NCBI RefSeq assembly: GCF_029892515.1
Contig: NZ_JARXVF010000002.1
Coordinates: 124,001-188,000, forward strand
Source: Pseudaminobacter soli (ex Li et al. 2025)
GTDB lineage: Bacteria; Pseudomonadota; Alphaproteobacteria; Rhizobiales; Rhizobiaceae
DNA length: 64,000 nt
Direction: 5' to 3'
Part shown: piece after piece, positions 1 to 8,482 of the stretch
How the letters are laid out: the number at the start of each line of letters is the position of its first letter
Numbering within the stretch: the first letter of the stretch is position 1
Notes under the pieces: generated by a model
What the model was told of the DNA's origin: nothing
Seen by the model: only the letters and a program-made list of their open reading frames with translations
Databases searched by the model: none
Made by a program: the position numbers and the translations under genes

Positions 1-2
1 TT

Positions 3-857
3 GACCAGATTGCAGCTCTTGCCTTTCAGGCGGCCGCGCGTCAGGGCATTTCCCGCGAAAAGATCAAGCTCGCCGTTATCGGCGTGCCAGGGGCGCCCGA
101 CAGCGCCACCGGTCGCGTACTTCTCGCACCCAACATCACCGATTTCGATACCATGGATGTGGTCGGTGCCTTCGAGAAGGCGTTCGGATTCGATGCAATG
201 CTCGAGAATGACGTGAATCTGGCCGTTCTCGGTGAGAACTGGCTTGGGCAGGGGCAGGGCATCGACAACCTTGCCTATGTTGCGCTCGGAACTGGCGTTG
301 GTAGCGGTCTAATGGTCGGCGGTCACCTTGTCCGCGGCGCTATCAACGCCGCCGGTGAAATGGGCTTCCTGCCGCTTGGTGCTGATCCGTTTGAGGCTGA
401 ATCGTTGCGAACCGGTGCCTTCGAGCGTGCCGTCGCCTCTCATGGCATCATGGAGCGCTACACCGCACTCACGGGCAAGCATCTTGATGTGCCAGCCATC
501 TTCGAGGGTGCGGCGCATGACGACACTGCGGCGCTGACAGTGCTGGACGACACCGCCCGGCACCTTGCCCGGGGCATCGGCGCGATCGCGGCGATCGCCA
601 ACCCGGAAAAGGTGATCCTTGGCGGCTCGATCGGCCTTCGGCCGGAGATCTTGTCGCGGGTCAAGACCTTCTTGCCTCAGTGTTTCCCCTATCCTGTCGA
701 TGTCGAGACGGGCGAACTGGGGTCGCGGGCGGCGATCATCGGGGCGGCGGCGATCGGCCTTGGTCAACTGCACAACGCGCTTTTCGGCGTCGATGCACCC
801 GACGGCCGGATCTCTTTGCCCAAGGTGGACATGCACTCGCTCAAGGAGCCGGTGTGA
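3..857 (+). CDS. ROK family sugar kinase or ROK regulator, 5' end outside window
   Basis: The reading frame is open from the first bases of the window, so the gene is partial and its N-terminal nucleotide-binding motif is not visible. What remains is the C-terminal ROK fold: an early KLAVIGVPGAP strand, a LGTGVGSG glycine loop, the GEMGFLPLG segment and a VILGGSIGLRPE motif near the end. The usual CxCGxxGC zinc motif of many ROK kinases is absent. About 40 residues are missing if it is a kinase, and over 100 if it is a NagC/XylR-type repressor with an N-terminal HTH; I cannot tell which. Its stop overlaps the next start (TGATG), so it is the first visible gene of the operon. Confidence 0.8.
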   Translation, partial: DQIAALAFQAAARQGISREKIKLAVIGVPGAPDSATGRVLLAPNITDFDTMDVVGAFEKAFGFDAMLENDVNLAVLGENWLGQGQGIDNLAYVALGTGVGSGLMVGGHLVRGAINAAGEMGFLPLGADPFEAESLRTGAFERAVASHGIMERYTALTGKHLDVPAIFEGAAHDDTAALTVLDDTARHLARGIGAIAAIANPEKVILGGSIGLRPEILSRVKTFLPQCFPYPVDVETGELGSRAAIIGAAAIGLGQLHNALFGVDAPDGRISLPKVDMHSLKEPV

Positions 858-2116
858 TGGCGAACTCGAACGCCCTTGTTGCCCGTCTGCGCGCCGCGCT
901 CGACCAGGATGCTGCGCTTGAACTCTTTCGTGGAGCCATTGGACGGCAGAGCATCACCGGCAACGAGGCCAATTTTGTTGCCTATCTCAAGGACAGGATG
1001 GAAGCGCTTGGCGTTTCAACGCTGAGTACTGCAGACTTTCTCCCGGGGCGACCGAATATCTGGGGCGAACGCAAGGGAGCGGGGGGCGGCAAGCGCCTGC
1101 TCTTCATCGGACACACCGATACGGTGCATGTCGACGGCTGGCGCGAGCACTGGGCCGGCACCGAACGCGAGGACCCATTCGCCGCGCCGATCATCGATGA
1201 CGCTGTTTGGGGACGCGGCTCAGGTGATCTCAAAGCAGGCATCTCGGCTTCGCTCGCAGCCCTGGCGCTGCTCGACAAGGCAGGCATTCGACTTGCCGGA
1301 GACGTATCCTTCGCTTTTGTAGGTGACGAAGAAAGCGGTCAGCCAGGAACTGGCGTCTCGGCAGGCGTCAAGGATTTTGTTGCTCGCATCGAAAGCGGGG
1401 AGGTGGCGCGTCCCGACTTCACCGTTTATGTCGAGCCGACGCGGCTTGCCGTTTATCCGGCTCAGATCGGCTTCTTCATCGCGGACATCAGCATAACCGG
1501 CAAATCGGCATATTTCGGCGTACCGGAACTCGGTAAGGATGCGTTGCGTGCTGGTCATGCAGCGATGACAGCGCTTTGGGCGCACTCCGACGAGGTCGCC
1601 GCACGGGCCGAGCATGAATTGGTTGGCCGCGGCTTCCTTTTGATCACCGGACTTACCGGCGGCGGCTATATCGCCGTGCCGGAACGCTGCACCCTGTCGC
1701 TGATCCGCAAGCTGCTCCCAGGTGAGAACCTCGACACCGCTGCAGCTGAAATCGAGGCTGCCGTGCGTTCGGCCATCACCGATCCTGAGATCAAGGTCGA
1801 GTTCGCCTATCCTGCAGGGCGCGACCATGTGCTCGGGGGTACCGCCGCGGAAATCGACCCGGCCAGGCCCGAGGTCGCGATGCTGTCGGGCGTGCTGTCA
1901 GATGTGCTTGAAGGACGCGGCCGGATCGAAGGCGCCCCATTCTGGTCGGAATCGCCGTTCTTCGTGAACCGACTGGGCGTTCCGGCTGTCTATTGTGCAC
2001 CCGGCGACATCCGCAACTGCCACACATACGACGAACACGTCGAGGTGGAGGAATATCTCGCCGGCGTCATCGCCTTTGCCGCCTTCATGGCCCGCTACTG
2101 CGGGGTGATCGAGTGA
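857..2116 (+). CDS. M20 family metallopeptidase/amidohydrolase
   Basis: A 419-residue M20 zinc hydrolase. Visible metal and catalytic motifs are HTDTVH (His86, Asp88), GSGDLKAG (Asp124), the DEES pair (Glu158/Glu159) and a late CHTYDEH histidine. Family members remove acyl or aminoacyl groups (ArgE, DapE, carboxypeptidase G2, N-acyl amino acid deacylases). I chose the ATG that overlaps the upstream stop rather than the longer frame. In this operon with a sugar-type importer, a ROK protein and a PLP racemase-like enzyme, it is inferred to cleave an amide bond in the imported compound. The exact substrate cannot be read from the sequence. Confidence 0.85.
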   Translation: MANSNALVARLRAALDQDAALELFRGAIGRQSITGNEANFVAYLKDRMEALGVSTLSTADFLPGRPNIWGERKGAGGGKRLLFIGHTDTVHVDGWREHWAGTEREDPFAAPIIDDAVWGRGSGDLKAGISASLAALALLDKAGIRLAGDVSFAFVGDEESGQPGTGVSAGVKDFVARIESGEVARPDFTVYVEPTRLAVYPAQIGFFIADISITGKSAYFGVPELGKDALRAGHAAMTALWAHSDEVAARAEHELVGRGFLLITGLTGGGYIAVPERCTLSLIRKLLPGENLDTAAAEIEAAVRSAITDPEIKVEFAYPAGRDHVLGGTAAEIDPARPEVAMLSGVLSDVLEGRGRIEGAPFWSESPFFVNRLGVPAVYCAPGDIRNCHTYDEHVEVEEYLAGVIAFAAFMARYCGVIE

Positions 2117-2152
2117 ACAGCCAACTTCGCTAAATCTGATCGGGAGGAAGAC

Positions 2153-3214
2153 ATGATAGTGAGGAAAATGCTTGCGGCAGCTCTGACCAGCTGCCTGTTG
2201 TTTGGCGCCGGTGCCGCGTGTGCCCAGACCGTGGGGCCGTCGGGAGAAACTGCGACGCCGAGCGCCGACGTCAGTCTGTCGGATGCTGACATTGGGGCGC
2301 TTAGGGGAAAAGGCTACAAAGCCGCGCTTCTTTGGCACACCTCGTCTGATTTCACCAATGCCGTATCGGCCGGTGCCAAGGATGAGTTTGCTCGTGCCGG
2401 GGTGGAAATTGCGGTGACGACCGACGCCGGTTTTGATGCCGCGCGTCAGCGGAGCGACATCGAAACAGCGCTCGCGGCTAAGCCCAACGTCATTCTGGCG
2501 CTGCCTCTCGACCCCGCCACCTCGGCCGAGGCATTCCGCCAGGCGGTGAAGGATGGCACCAAGCTGGTGTTCCTGTCGAACCTGCCCAGTGGCTACAAAC
2601 ACGGCGCCGACTATGCCGCGATTGTCACCGACGACTTGTTCCAGATGGGCAAGCAGGCCGCCGATGCGCTGGCCAAGGCGATCGGTGGCAAGGGCAAGGT
2701 TGGCTACATCTTCCACGACGCCACCTACTATGTCACCAACCAGCGCGACCAGGCGTTCAAGTCGACGATCGAGAAGGACTATCCGGATATCAAGATCGTC
2801 GCCGAGCAAGGCATTTCCGATCCGGCGCGTGCCGAGGAACTGGCCAGCGCGATGCTGCTGCAAAATCCTGATCTCGATGGCGTCTACGTCACCTGGGCCG
2901 AGCCTGCCGATGGTGTGCTCACGGCCTTGCGTGCGAGTGGCAACGCAAAGACCAAGGTCGTGACGCTCGACCTGGCCGAGCCTGTCGCACTCGACATGGT
3001 CAAGGGCGGCAATGTCACGGCGCTGGTTGCCGACAAGGCCTATGAACTTGGACGCGCCATGGCCGCTGCCGGCCTCAAGTCACTGCTGGACCAGCAGACG
3101 CCGGCCTTCATCGTCGCCCCGGCTCTTACAGTGACGAAGGAAAATGTGGCCGATGGTTGGAAGGAATCCCTGAACCGTGATGCGCCGCAATCGGTGCTCG
3201 ACGCTGCTAAGTAA
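2153..3214 (+). CDS. Sugar ABC transporter periplasmic binding protein (first of two)
   Basis: A 353-residue type I periplasmic binding protein of the RbsB/FrcB kind (CUT2 family). It has a Sec signal peptide ending near AACAQ at about residue 25, then the two-lobed fold with the conserved segments TTDAGFDAARQ, LALPLDPATS and VTDDLFQMG. A GGAGG ribosome site precedes the ATG. It is followed 55 bases later by a close paralogue of the same length, so the operon carries two receptors for one permease and one ATPase. Receptors of this family bind monosaccharides or autoinducer-2-like ligands; the ligand here is unknown. Confidence 0.88.
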   Translation: MIVRKMLAAALTSCLLFGAGAACAQTVGPSGETATPSADVSLSDADIGALRGKGYKAALLWHTSSDFTNAVSAGAKDEFARAGVEIAVTTDAGFDAARQRSDIETALAAKPNVILALPLDPATSAEAFRQAVKDGTKLVFLSNLPSGYKHGADYAAIVTDDLFQMGKQAADALAKAIGGKGKVGYIFHDATYYVTNQRDQAFKSTIEKDYPDIKIVAEQGISDPARAEELASAMLLQNPDLDGVYVTWAEPADGVLTALRASGNAKTKVVTLDLAEPVALDMVKGGNVTALVADKAYELGRAMAAAGLKSLLDQQTPAFIVAPALTVTKENVADGWKESLNRDAPQSVLDAAK

Positions 3215-3269
3215 ATCCATACCCCGGGAGCAGTCCGCTGCCGGAAGCCATTTTCTAGGAGGAACAATC

Positions 3270-4334
3270 ATGAATACGGGATTGAGAGGGCTTGCCCTCT
3301 TTGCTGGTCTGCTCGCAGCTACCACTGCATTTGCGGCTGGTGGTGCGACCAAGGGGCCAAACGGCGAACAGCCGACTCCGGCAAACAGCGTTGTGCTGAC
3401 GCCGGATCAGGAACAGAAAATCAAGGACGGGAAATATACTGCCGCGCTCGTGTGGCACGAGATGAGCGAGTACACCAATGCGGTGAATGCGGGCGCACAT
3501 GATGAGTTCAAGCGTCTCGGCATAGAGGTGATCGCCCAGACGGATGCCGGCTTCGACGCTGCCCGCCAGAAGGCCGATGTCGAGACAGTGATGGCCAAAA
3601 AGCCGTCGATCATCGTCTCGTTGCCGGTTGATCCAGCCACGGCCTCGGTCGTCTATGATCCGGCGCGCGACGCTGGCGTAAAGCTTGCCTTCGTCGACAA
3701 CTCGCCTGCCGGCTATGTTCACGGCAAGGACTATGTCACGATCGTCTCCGACGACCTGTTCCAGATGGGCAACAAGGCCGCAGTTGCCATGGCCGACGCG
3801 CTCGGCGCCAAAGGCAAGCTGGGCTACATCTTCCACGACGCTGACTTCTACGTCACCAACCAGCGCGACGGTGCCTTCAAGACGACCATCGAGCAGGACT
3901 ATCCCGACATGAAGATCGTCGCGGAAGCCGGTATGGCTGACCCCGCGCGCAGCGAGGAAATCGCCCAGGCGATGGTTACCCAGCACCCGGACCTCGATGG
4001 TATCTACGTGACCTGGGCGGAGCCGGCGCTGAGTGTACTGTCGGCGCTGCGCAGCGCGGGCAACACGCACACCAAGATCGTGACGCTCGACCTCAACGAG
4101 CCTGCGGCACTTGACATGGTCAAGGGCGGAAACATCGCCGCGCTCGTGGCTGACGAGGCATACAACATCGGCGTCACCGCAGCTCGCGCCGCGGCCGGTT
4201 CCCTACTCGGCGTCGACGCGAAGCCCTTCCTGGTCGTGGATTCGCTGGCCGTCACCAAGGCTAATGTCGCCGACGGCTGGAAGAAGTCACTCAACAAGGA
4301 AATGCCCGCGAGCGTCACCGACGCTGCGAAGTAA
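3270..4334 (+). CDS. Sugar ABC transporter periplasmic binding protein (second of two)
   Basis: A 354-residue paralogue of the preceding receptor. The ATG chosen follows an AGGAGG site and gives a clean Sec signal (MNTGLRGLALFAGLLAATTA). The two proteins share long stretches, for example GYIFHDA(T/D), YVTNQRD and GVYVTWAEP/GIYVTWAEP, and end alike. Tandem duplication is the simplest explanation. It probably feeds the same permease, either with a shifted ligand range or as one ligand-binding and one signalling receptor; that division is inference. The next gene begins 46 bases downstream after another GGAGG site. Confidence 0.88.
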   Translation: MNTGLRGLALFAGLLAATTAFAAGGATKGPNGEQPTPANSVVLTPDQEQKIKDGKYTAALVWHEMSEYTNAVNAGAHDEFKRLGIEVIAQTDAGFDAARQKADVETVMAKKPSIIVSLPVDPATASVVYDPARDAGVKLAFVDNSPAGYVHGKDYVTIVSDDLFQMGNKAAVAMADALGAKGKLGYIFHDADFYVTNQRDGAFKTTIEQDYPDMKIVAEAGMADPARSEEIAQAMVTQHPDLDGIYVTWAEPALSVLSALRSAGNTHTKIVTLDLNEPAALDMVKGGNIAALVADEAYNIGVTAARAAAGSLLGVDAKPFLVVDSLAVTKANVADGWKKSLNKEMPASVTDAAK

Positions 4335-4380
4335 AATCCAGCGGGGGGACGGGCTCCCCCTGCATTCTGGAGGAAGAACG

Positions 4381-5358
4381 ATGCCCTTAGCCAATACGAG
4401 CGTGACCGGCCAGCCAGCCGGTTTCGCCAGCCGTATCAATCTGCAGCAGTATGTCGTTTATCTCGGCTTCGTGGCGATCTTCCTGTTCTTCGCCGTCGTG
4501 TTGAGAGACAGTGGCTTTCTGACCGTCCGCAACCTCTCGAACATCGTGCTGCAGACCACACCGGCCACCATAATGGCGATCGGATTGGTGTTCGTCATGT
4601 CGGCTGGCGAGATCGATCTTTCTATCGGTTCCACCGTCGCGGTGGCTGCACTTGCCGCGGCAGTCACGGTGAACGAATACGGGATCTTTGCCGGCGTGCT
4701 TGCCGGTCTTGGGTCGGGCCTGCTTATCGGCCTGCTCAACGGCGCGCTGGTTGCCTATGTGCGGCTGCCTTCGTTCCTGGTGACCTTGGCGACGATGGGT
4801 TTGTTTGCAGGGGTCGCCCGCTCGATGACAAACCTGCGTTCCATCCCTGTCACCGACAGCACATTCACCGGCTTCTTCGGCTCTGGCGCCTTCCTTGGAA
4901 TTCCTTCCTTGATCTGGTGGACGGCGATCGCCGTAGCCGTCGGCCACATAATCTATCGCGAAACGCGCTTCGGTGCCCACGTGCTGGCCATCGGCGACAA
5001 TAATCGCGCGGCGAGTGTATCGGGCATCAGCGTTCCGCGCATAAGGCTCGCCGTGCTTACGCTCAGCGGCTGCCTCGCTGGCCTCGCCGGCCTGCTCTAT
5101 GCCGGCCGACTTCAGGCGGCCAAGTATACGCTCGGCGAGACTGATTTGATGACGGTCATCGCCGCAGTCATCGTCGGCGGCACGCTGCTCAACGGTGGCA
5201 AGGGCTCCATTGTCGGCGCTCTCGTTGGCTCACTGATGATGGGCATGCTCAACAACGGCCTGATCCTGATGGGCCTTTCCGTTTCCGACCAGATGATCGT
5301 TCGCGGTCTTATCATCCTCGCCGCGGTGGCCGTATCGCTGCGCGAAAAGTCCCGCTGA
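4381..5358 (+). CDS. CUT2 sugar ABC transporter permease
   Basis: A 325-residue inner-membrane permease of the RbsC/FrcC family (BPD_transp_2). Eight to ten hydrophobic helices are visible, with the family segments SAGEIDLSIGS near residue 80 and VIVGGTLLNGGKGS near residue 265. The ATG follows a TGGAGGAAG site; a longer upstream frame overlaps the preceding gene and was not used. It sits between the two binding proteins and, two genes on, the ATPase, and is presumably the only channel of this importer, working as a homodimer. Confidence 0.9.
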   Translation: MPLANTSVTGQPAGFASRINLQQYVVYLGFVAIFLFFAVVLRDSGFLTVRNLSNIVLQTTPATIMAIGLVFVMSAGEIDLSIGSTVAVAALAAAVTVNEYGIFAGVLAGLGSGLLIGLLNGALVAYVRLPSFLVTLATMGLFAGVARSMTNLRSIPVTDSTFTGFFGSGAFLGIPSLIWWTAIAVAVGHIIYRETRFGAHVLAIGDNNRAASVSGISVPRIRLAVLTLSGCLAGLAGLLYAGRLQAAKYTLGETDLMTVIAAVIVGGTLLNGGKGSIVGALVGSLMMGMLNNGLILMGLSVSDQMIVRGLIILAAVAVSLREKSR

Positions 5359-5370
5359 TGGAGATGTTTC

Positions 5371-6570
5371 ATGTTTCTTGACGTCCTGCGCCGCCGCAAC
5401 CCGGCCTTCATTGAAGCCGCAATGGCACTGCACCAAGAAGGCAAGATTCCTGCTAACGCCTATGTGCTCGACCTCGATGCAGTCGAGCGTAACGCCCGCG
5501 TCCTCAGCGACGAGGCGCGCCGCCACGGCCTCAAGATCTTCGCTATGACCAAGCAGGTCGGTCGTTCGAGCTCCTTCTGCCAGGCCGTCAAACGCGGCGG
5601 CATCGACGGGGCTGTGGCGGTCGACATGGCCTGCGCCCGCGCCACGCATAGGGCAGGGCTGAAGGTCGCTCATCTCGGCCATCTCCAGCAGGTGGCGCGT
5701 GCCGAGGCAGCGGCCGCGGCGGCGACTTTCAAGCCGGACTACTGGACGGTGTTCAACGACACAAAGGCCGCGGAGGCTGCTGCCGGAGCCAATGCCGCGG
5801 GTCGCACGCAGGACCTGCTTGCGCGTATCCATGCCGAGGGCGACACCTTCTATCGCGGTCACGAGGGCGGCTTCGACGCTGCAGACGTGGTATCCGTCGC
5901 GGACCGGTTCGATGCGCTCGCAGGTGGCCGCTTTGCCGGTATCACGACCTTCCCGGCATTGCTGTTCGACCATTCGAGCCGCAAGGTTTTGCCGACGAAC
6001 AACCTTGCCACCCTTTCCAAGGCAGCCGAAGCCTTGGCCAAGGCTGGCCGCAAGGGCATAGAGGTCAACGCTCCGGGGACTACGTCGAGCGTCATGCTCG
6101 CTGCACTTGCCGAAGCCGGTGCCACGCAGTGCGAGCCGGGCAATGGCTTGCATGGCACGACGGCCCTCCATGTCATGGAAGACCTGCCCGAACTGCCTGC
6201 GGTGCTTTATCTGACCGAGGTTTCCCACCTTTCCGGCGGCAAGGCCTACTGCTTCGGTGGTGGGTTCTATATTGACCCGATTTTCCCCGACTATGACGTC
6301 CAGGCTGTTGTCGGCAGTGACCCGACGACGGCAGCTGGCGCCGTGCGCAGCGTCGAGGTGCCGCCACCCTCGGCTATCGACTATTACGCCATGATCGACG
6401 CCAGCGGCGCGAATGCGCCGAAGCCGGGCGACACGGCGGTGTTCGGGTTCCGTGGCCAAGCCTTCGTCACCCGCGCCTACGTCGTCGGCGTCTCCGGCAT
6501 CTCGAAAGGCGCGCCAAAGGTGGAAACGATCGAGAACGGCTTCGGCGAAACAGCCGCTTGGCCGGTCTAG
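5371..6570 (+). CDS. YhfX-family PLP-dependent enzyme (alanine racemase-like N-terminal fold)
   Basis: A 399-residue protein with the alanine-racemase-type TIM-barrel N-terminus: NAYVLDLDAVERNARVL, then KIFAMTKQVGR in which Lys61 is the expected Schiff-base lysine. It resembles the E. coli YhfX group of uncharacterised PLP enzymes more than true Alr or DSD1 proteins. The gene lies 12 bases after the permease and 10 before the ATPase, so it is embedded in the transport operon rather than merely adjacent. An inferred role is racemisation or elimination on an amino-acid moiety released from the imported substrate. The family assignment is fairly secure; the reaction is not known. Confidence 0.75.
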   Translation: MFLDVLRRRNPAFIEAAMALHQEGKIPANAYVLDLDAVERNARVLSDEARRHGLKIFAMTKQVGRSSSFCQAVKRGGIDGAVAVDMACARATHRAGLKVAHLGHLQQVARAEAAAAAATFKPDYWTVFNDTKAAEAAAGANAAGRTQDLLARIHAEGDTFYRGHEGGFDAADVVSVADRFDALAGGRFAGITTFPALLFDHSSRKVLPTNNLATLSKAAEALAKAGRKGIEVNAPGTTSSVMLAALAEAGATQCEPGNGLHGTTALHVMEDLPELPAVLYLTEVSHLSGGKAYCFGGGFYIDPIFPDYDVQAVVGSDPTTAAGAVRSVEVPPPSAIDYYAMIDASGANAPKPGDTAVFGFRGQAFVTRAYVVGVSGISKGAPKVETIENGFGETAAWPV

Positions 6571-6580
6571 GAGGTTCGGG

Positions 6581-7333
6581 ATGACAGCGATGAACGCAGC
6601 AGAACCCATTCTCAAGCTGAACGATATCCGCAAGACCTTCGGCGGCATCACCGCGATCGAGAATTTCTCACTCGACATCTTTCCGGGTGAGATCGTAGCA
6701 CTTGTTGGCGACAATGGCGCCGGCAAGTCGACCCTGATCAAGATCATCTCCGGGGTGTATACGCCGACCTCCGGGACAATCACCATTGAAGGTGAGACGG
6801 TGGCCATGTCCAACGCGACCATGGCGCGGGCGCATGGCATCGAGGTCGTCTACCAGGACCTTGCGCTGGCCGACCAACAGACGGTCTACATGAACATGTT
6901 CCTTGGCCGCGAGCCGGTGAACAGTTTCGGCCTGCTCGATCGCCGCAAGATGATCGCCGAGACCGAGCAACTGGTGAAAGAACTGGATGTTCGTATTCCT
7001 TCGGCGTACGCCACGATCCGTGACCTCTCAGGTGGTCAGCGCCAGGGCGTCGCGATTGCCCGCGCCACCCACTGGGCTAGTAAACTCATCCTGCTCGATG
7101 AGCCGACGGCAGCGCTCGGCGTGGCCGAAACCGCGAAAGTCGAAGAGATCGTCCAGTCGCTCAAGCAGCGGAATATTGGCGTGCTCATCATCAGCCATAG
7201 CCTCGATCAGGTATTCAAGCTCTCCGACCGCATTTGCGTGCTGAGGCGTGGTCGACAGATTGGCGTCCGCGAGACGGCAAAGACCGACAAGAACGAGATT
7301 ATCGCGATGATCACGGGCCTGCAGCACCATTAG
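6581..7333 (+). CDS. CUT2 sugar ABC transporter ATP-binding protein
   Basis: A 250-residue single-domain ATPase like FrcA, half the length of RbsA/XylG. It has Walker A GDNGAGKST (residues 43-51), Q-loop YQDLAL, signature LSGGQRQG from residue 149, Walker B ILLDEP with Glu174, and an H-loop ISHS. The ATG follows a TAGGAGGTTCGGG site 10 bases after the YhfX-like gene. It is the last gene of the operon; a perfect 10-bp stem with a 4-base loop covers its stop codon. Confidence 0.92.
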   Translation: MTAMNAAEPILKLNDIRKTFGGITAIENFSLDIFPGEIVALVGDNGAGKSTLIKIISGVYTPTSGTITIEGETVAMSNATMARAHGIEVVYQDLALADQQTVYMNMFLGREPVNSFGLLDRRKMIAETEQLVKELDVRIPSAYATIRDLSGGQRQGVAIARATHWASKLILLDEPTAALGVAETAKVEEIVQSLKQRNIGVLIISHSLDQVFKLSDRICVLRRGRQIGVRETAKTDKNEIIAMITGLQHH

Positions 7334-7342
7334 GTGCTGCAG
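7319..7342 (+). terminator. Stem-loop across the stop codon of the operon's last gene
   Basis: CTGCAGCACC, a 4-base loop and GGTGCTGCAG form a perfect 10-bp stem that includes the TAG stop. There is no T-tract, so it may protect the mRNA 3' end or attenuate rather than terminate by itself. Confidence 0.5.
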
Positions 7343-7371
7343 TTGATCTATGAGGGGCCGCAGCGGCTGTA

Positions 7372-7395
7372 CCTCATCCGCCAAGTTGGATGAGG
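7372..7395. terminator. Second hairpin between convergent genes
   Basis: CCTCATCC and GGATGAGG are separated by 8 bases. It lies between the plus-strand ABC operon and the minus-strand exported protein, where a bidirectional terminator would be expected. No T-run follows on either strand. Confidence 0.35.
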
Positions 7396-7410
7396 CACGA
7401 AGCCCCTTCG

Positions 7411-7908
7411 TCATTCGCCCGGCCGGAACGCCTTGCAGCCATCCTCGAAGACGTCGAAGAACCGGTGGCAGATGTCCAGCCGCGTCGATTCCTCGCCGTC
7501 GTCCATCATCTGGTCTATCCGCCAATAGACTGGCTCTGCCTCGCCAGCATCAAATTCGGCGCGGCCCTCGCAGTAGCGCGAAGCGGAAATATAGGTCGTT
7601 GCGGTCGCATACTGGTTCGCGGAGGCGGGTGGCGCTGCCAACACATCCGCTACGGGGGCGAGTTCGACGAAGCGGCGCCCCGAGGCCATCTGTTCGACAT
7701 TCCCAAGGTGCCCACGGATTTGCCCCCGTATCACCTCGTCCATGCAGGCTGGCGGTTCGGCGGCAAACGCATTCGTGGCGAAGGCGGCGGCTGCGACGAG
7801 CATCGACGTCCGGATGCCCCTGAACGCGGAGCGGAAGGGATTTCCTGCTCCTTCCGACTTGGAACGGTTTTCCGCAACCTTTTTGAGCATCGTCCTGTCC
7901 ATGTTCAT
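7411..7908 (-). CDS. Hypothetical exported protein
   Basis: A 165-residue protein I do not recognise. Residues 1-30 are basic (MLKKVAENRSKSEGAG), followed by a hydrophobic stretch and an AFA-AEP cleavage-like site near residue 50, so it is probably secreted. The rest has three cysteines (in PACMDE, SRYCEG and DICHRF, with a fourth in DGCKAF), consistent with disulfides. A second in-frame ATG at 7902 has the better-spaced GGGGG site and may be the true start. It is monocistronic and convergent with the ABC operon. Confidence 0.6.
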   Translation of the reverse strand: MNMDRTMLKKVAENRSKSEGAGNPFRSAFRGIRTSMLVAAAAFATNAFAAEPPACMDEVIRGQIRGHLGNVEQMASGRRFVELAPVADVLAAPPASANQYATATTYISASRYCEGRAEFDAGEAEPVYWRIDQMMDDGEESTRLDICHRFFDVFEDGCKAFRPGE

Positions 7909-8420
7909 CCCCCAAGGTGCCGACAGTTTGTCACCATCTTATCCGTTCCAGCGACATTTGCCTCAACCGTTCGGTTGAGGTGCATGGGTCACCGTTAGCC
8001 TACACTCTCATCGACGGCCGTTCGCGGCCGATCTACCGGTTGAGGTTAGGTTCTGGAATCATGGTTAGTAAGGACAGCCTCGTCGCAGCCTTTGCCGCTC
8101 TCATAGCCATTCGGCTCGCAAGCGTGACCGAAGCCGGCACCACTTTGCAATCGGCGGGCGATGGTGGACCCAGGAAAGCCGGCCACGTGTTCGGTAGTTT
8201 CAGTGTCGACCAACGAGCGACCTGCTCGTAGTCGGACCTTCGACAAGCGCCATTCCAGTAAGTGGTCTGCTTGAAAACCATGCCCGCGGATCGCACGACG
8301 CGGCAGTGCAGGCGACTGCGAAAAAGGATCGTGGTGACAGCGCGGCACGTGTTGTACTGGCTGCGCGCTCGATCGGAGGGTGGAAACGCGTTCGTCTGTG
8401 GAAATACACCAAACAGGAAC
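7909..8420. other. Intergenic stretch, no gene recognised
   Basis: About 510 bases between the exported protein and the GntR operator. I see only a short GC-rich hairpin (CGGCCG-TTCG-CGGCCG, 8015-8030). Short overlapping frames in both directions show no family motif. Confidence 0.4.
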
Positions 8421-8446
8421 AATACCAGTTTAATATCAGAAAAGAA
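8421..8446 (+). promoter_or_regulatory. Candidate GntR operator upstream of the regulator gene
   Basis: AATACCAGTT begins here and is followed by a related AATATCAG. The same AATACCAGTT occurs just before the nanE-like gene at 9228. HutC/UTRA-type GntR repressors often bind sites built from GGTAT/ATACC halves. Shared sequence in front of both transcription units suggests autoregulation plus control of the catabolic operon. Confidence 0.5.
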
Positions 8447-8482
8447 ATTTGGTAAGGAATGGGCCCCTGGAGGGCGTTTCCC

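Noticed and set aside
5230-6840. 536-codon minus-strand open frame
   Set aside because: Antisense shadow of the YhfX-like and ATPase genes; composition lacks protein features.
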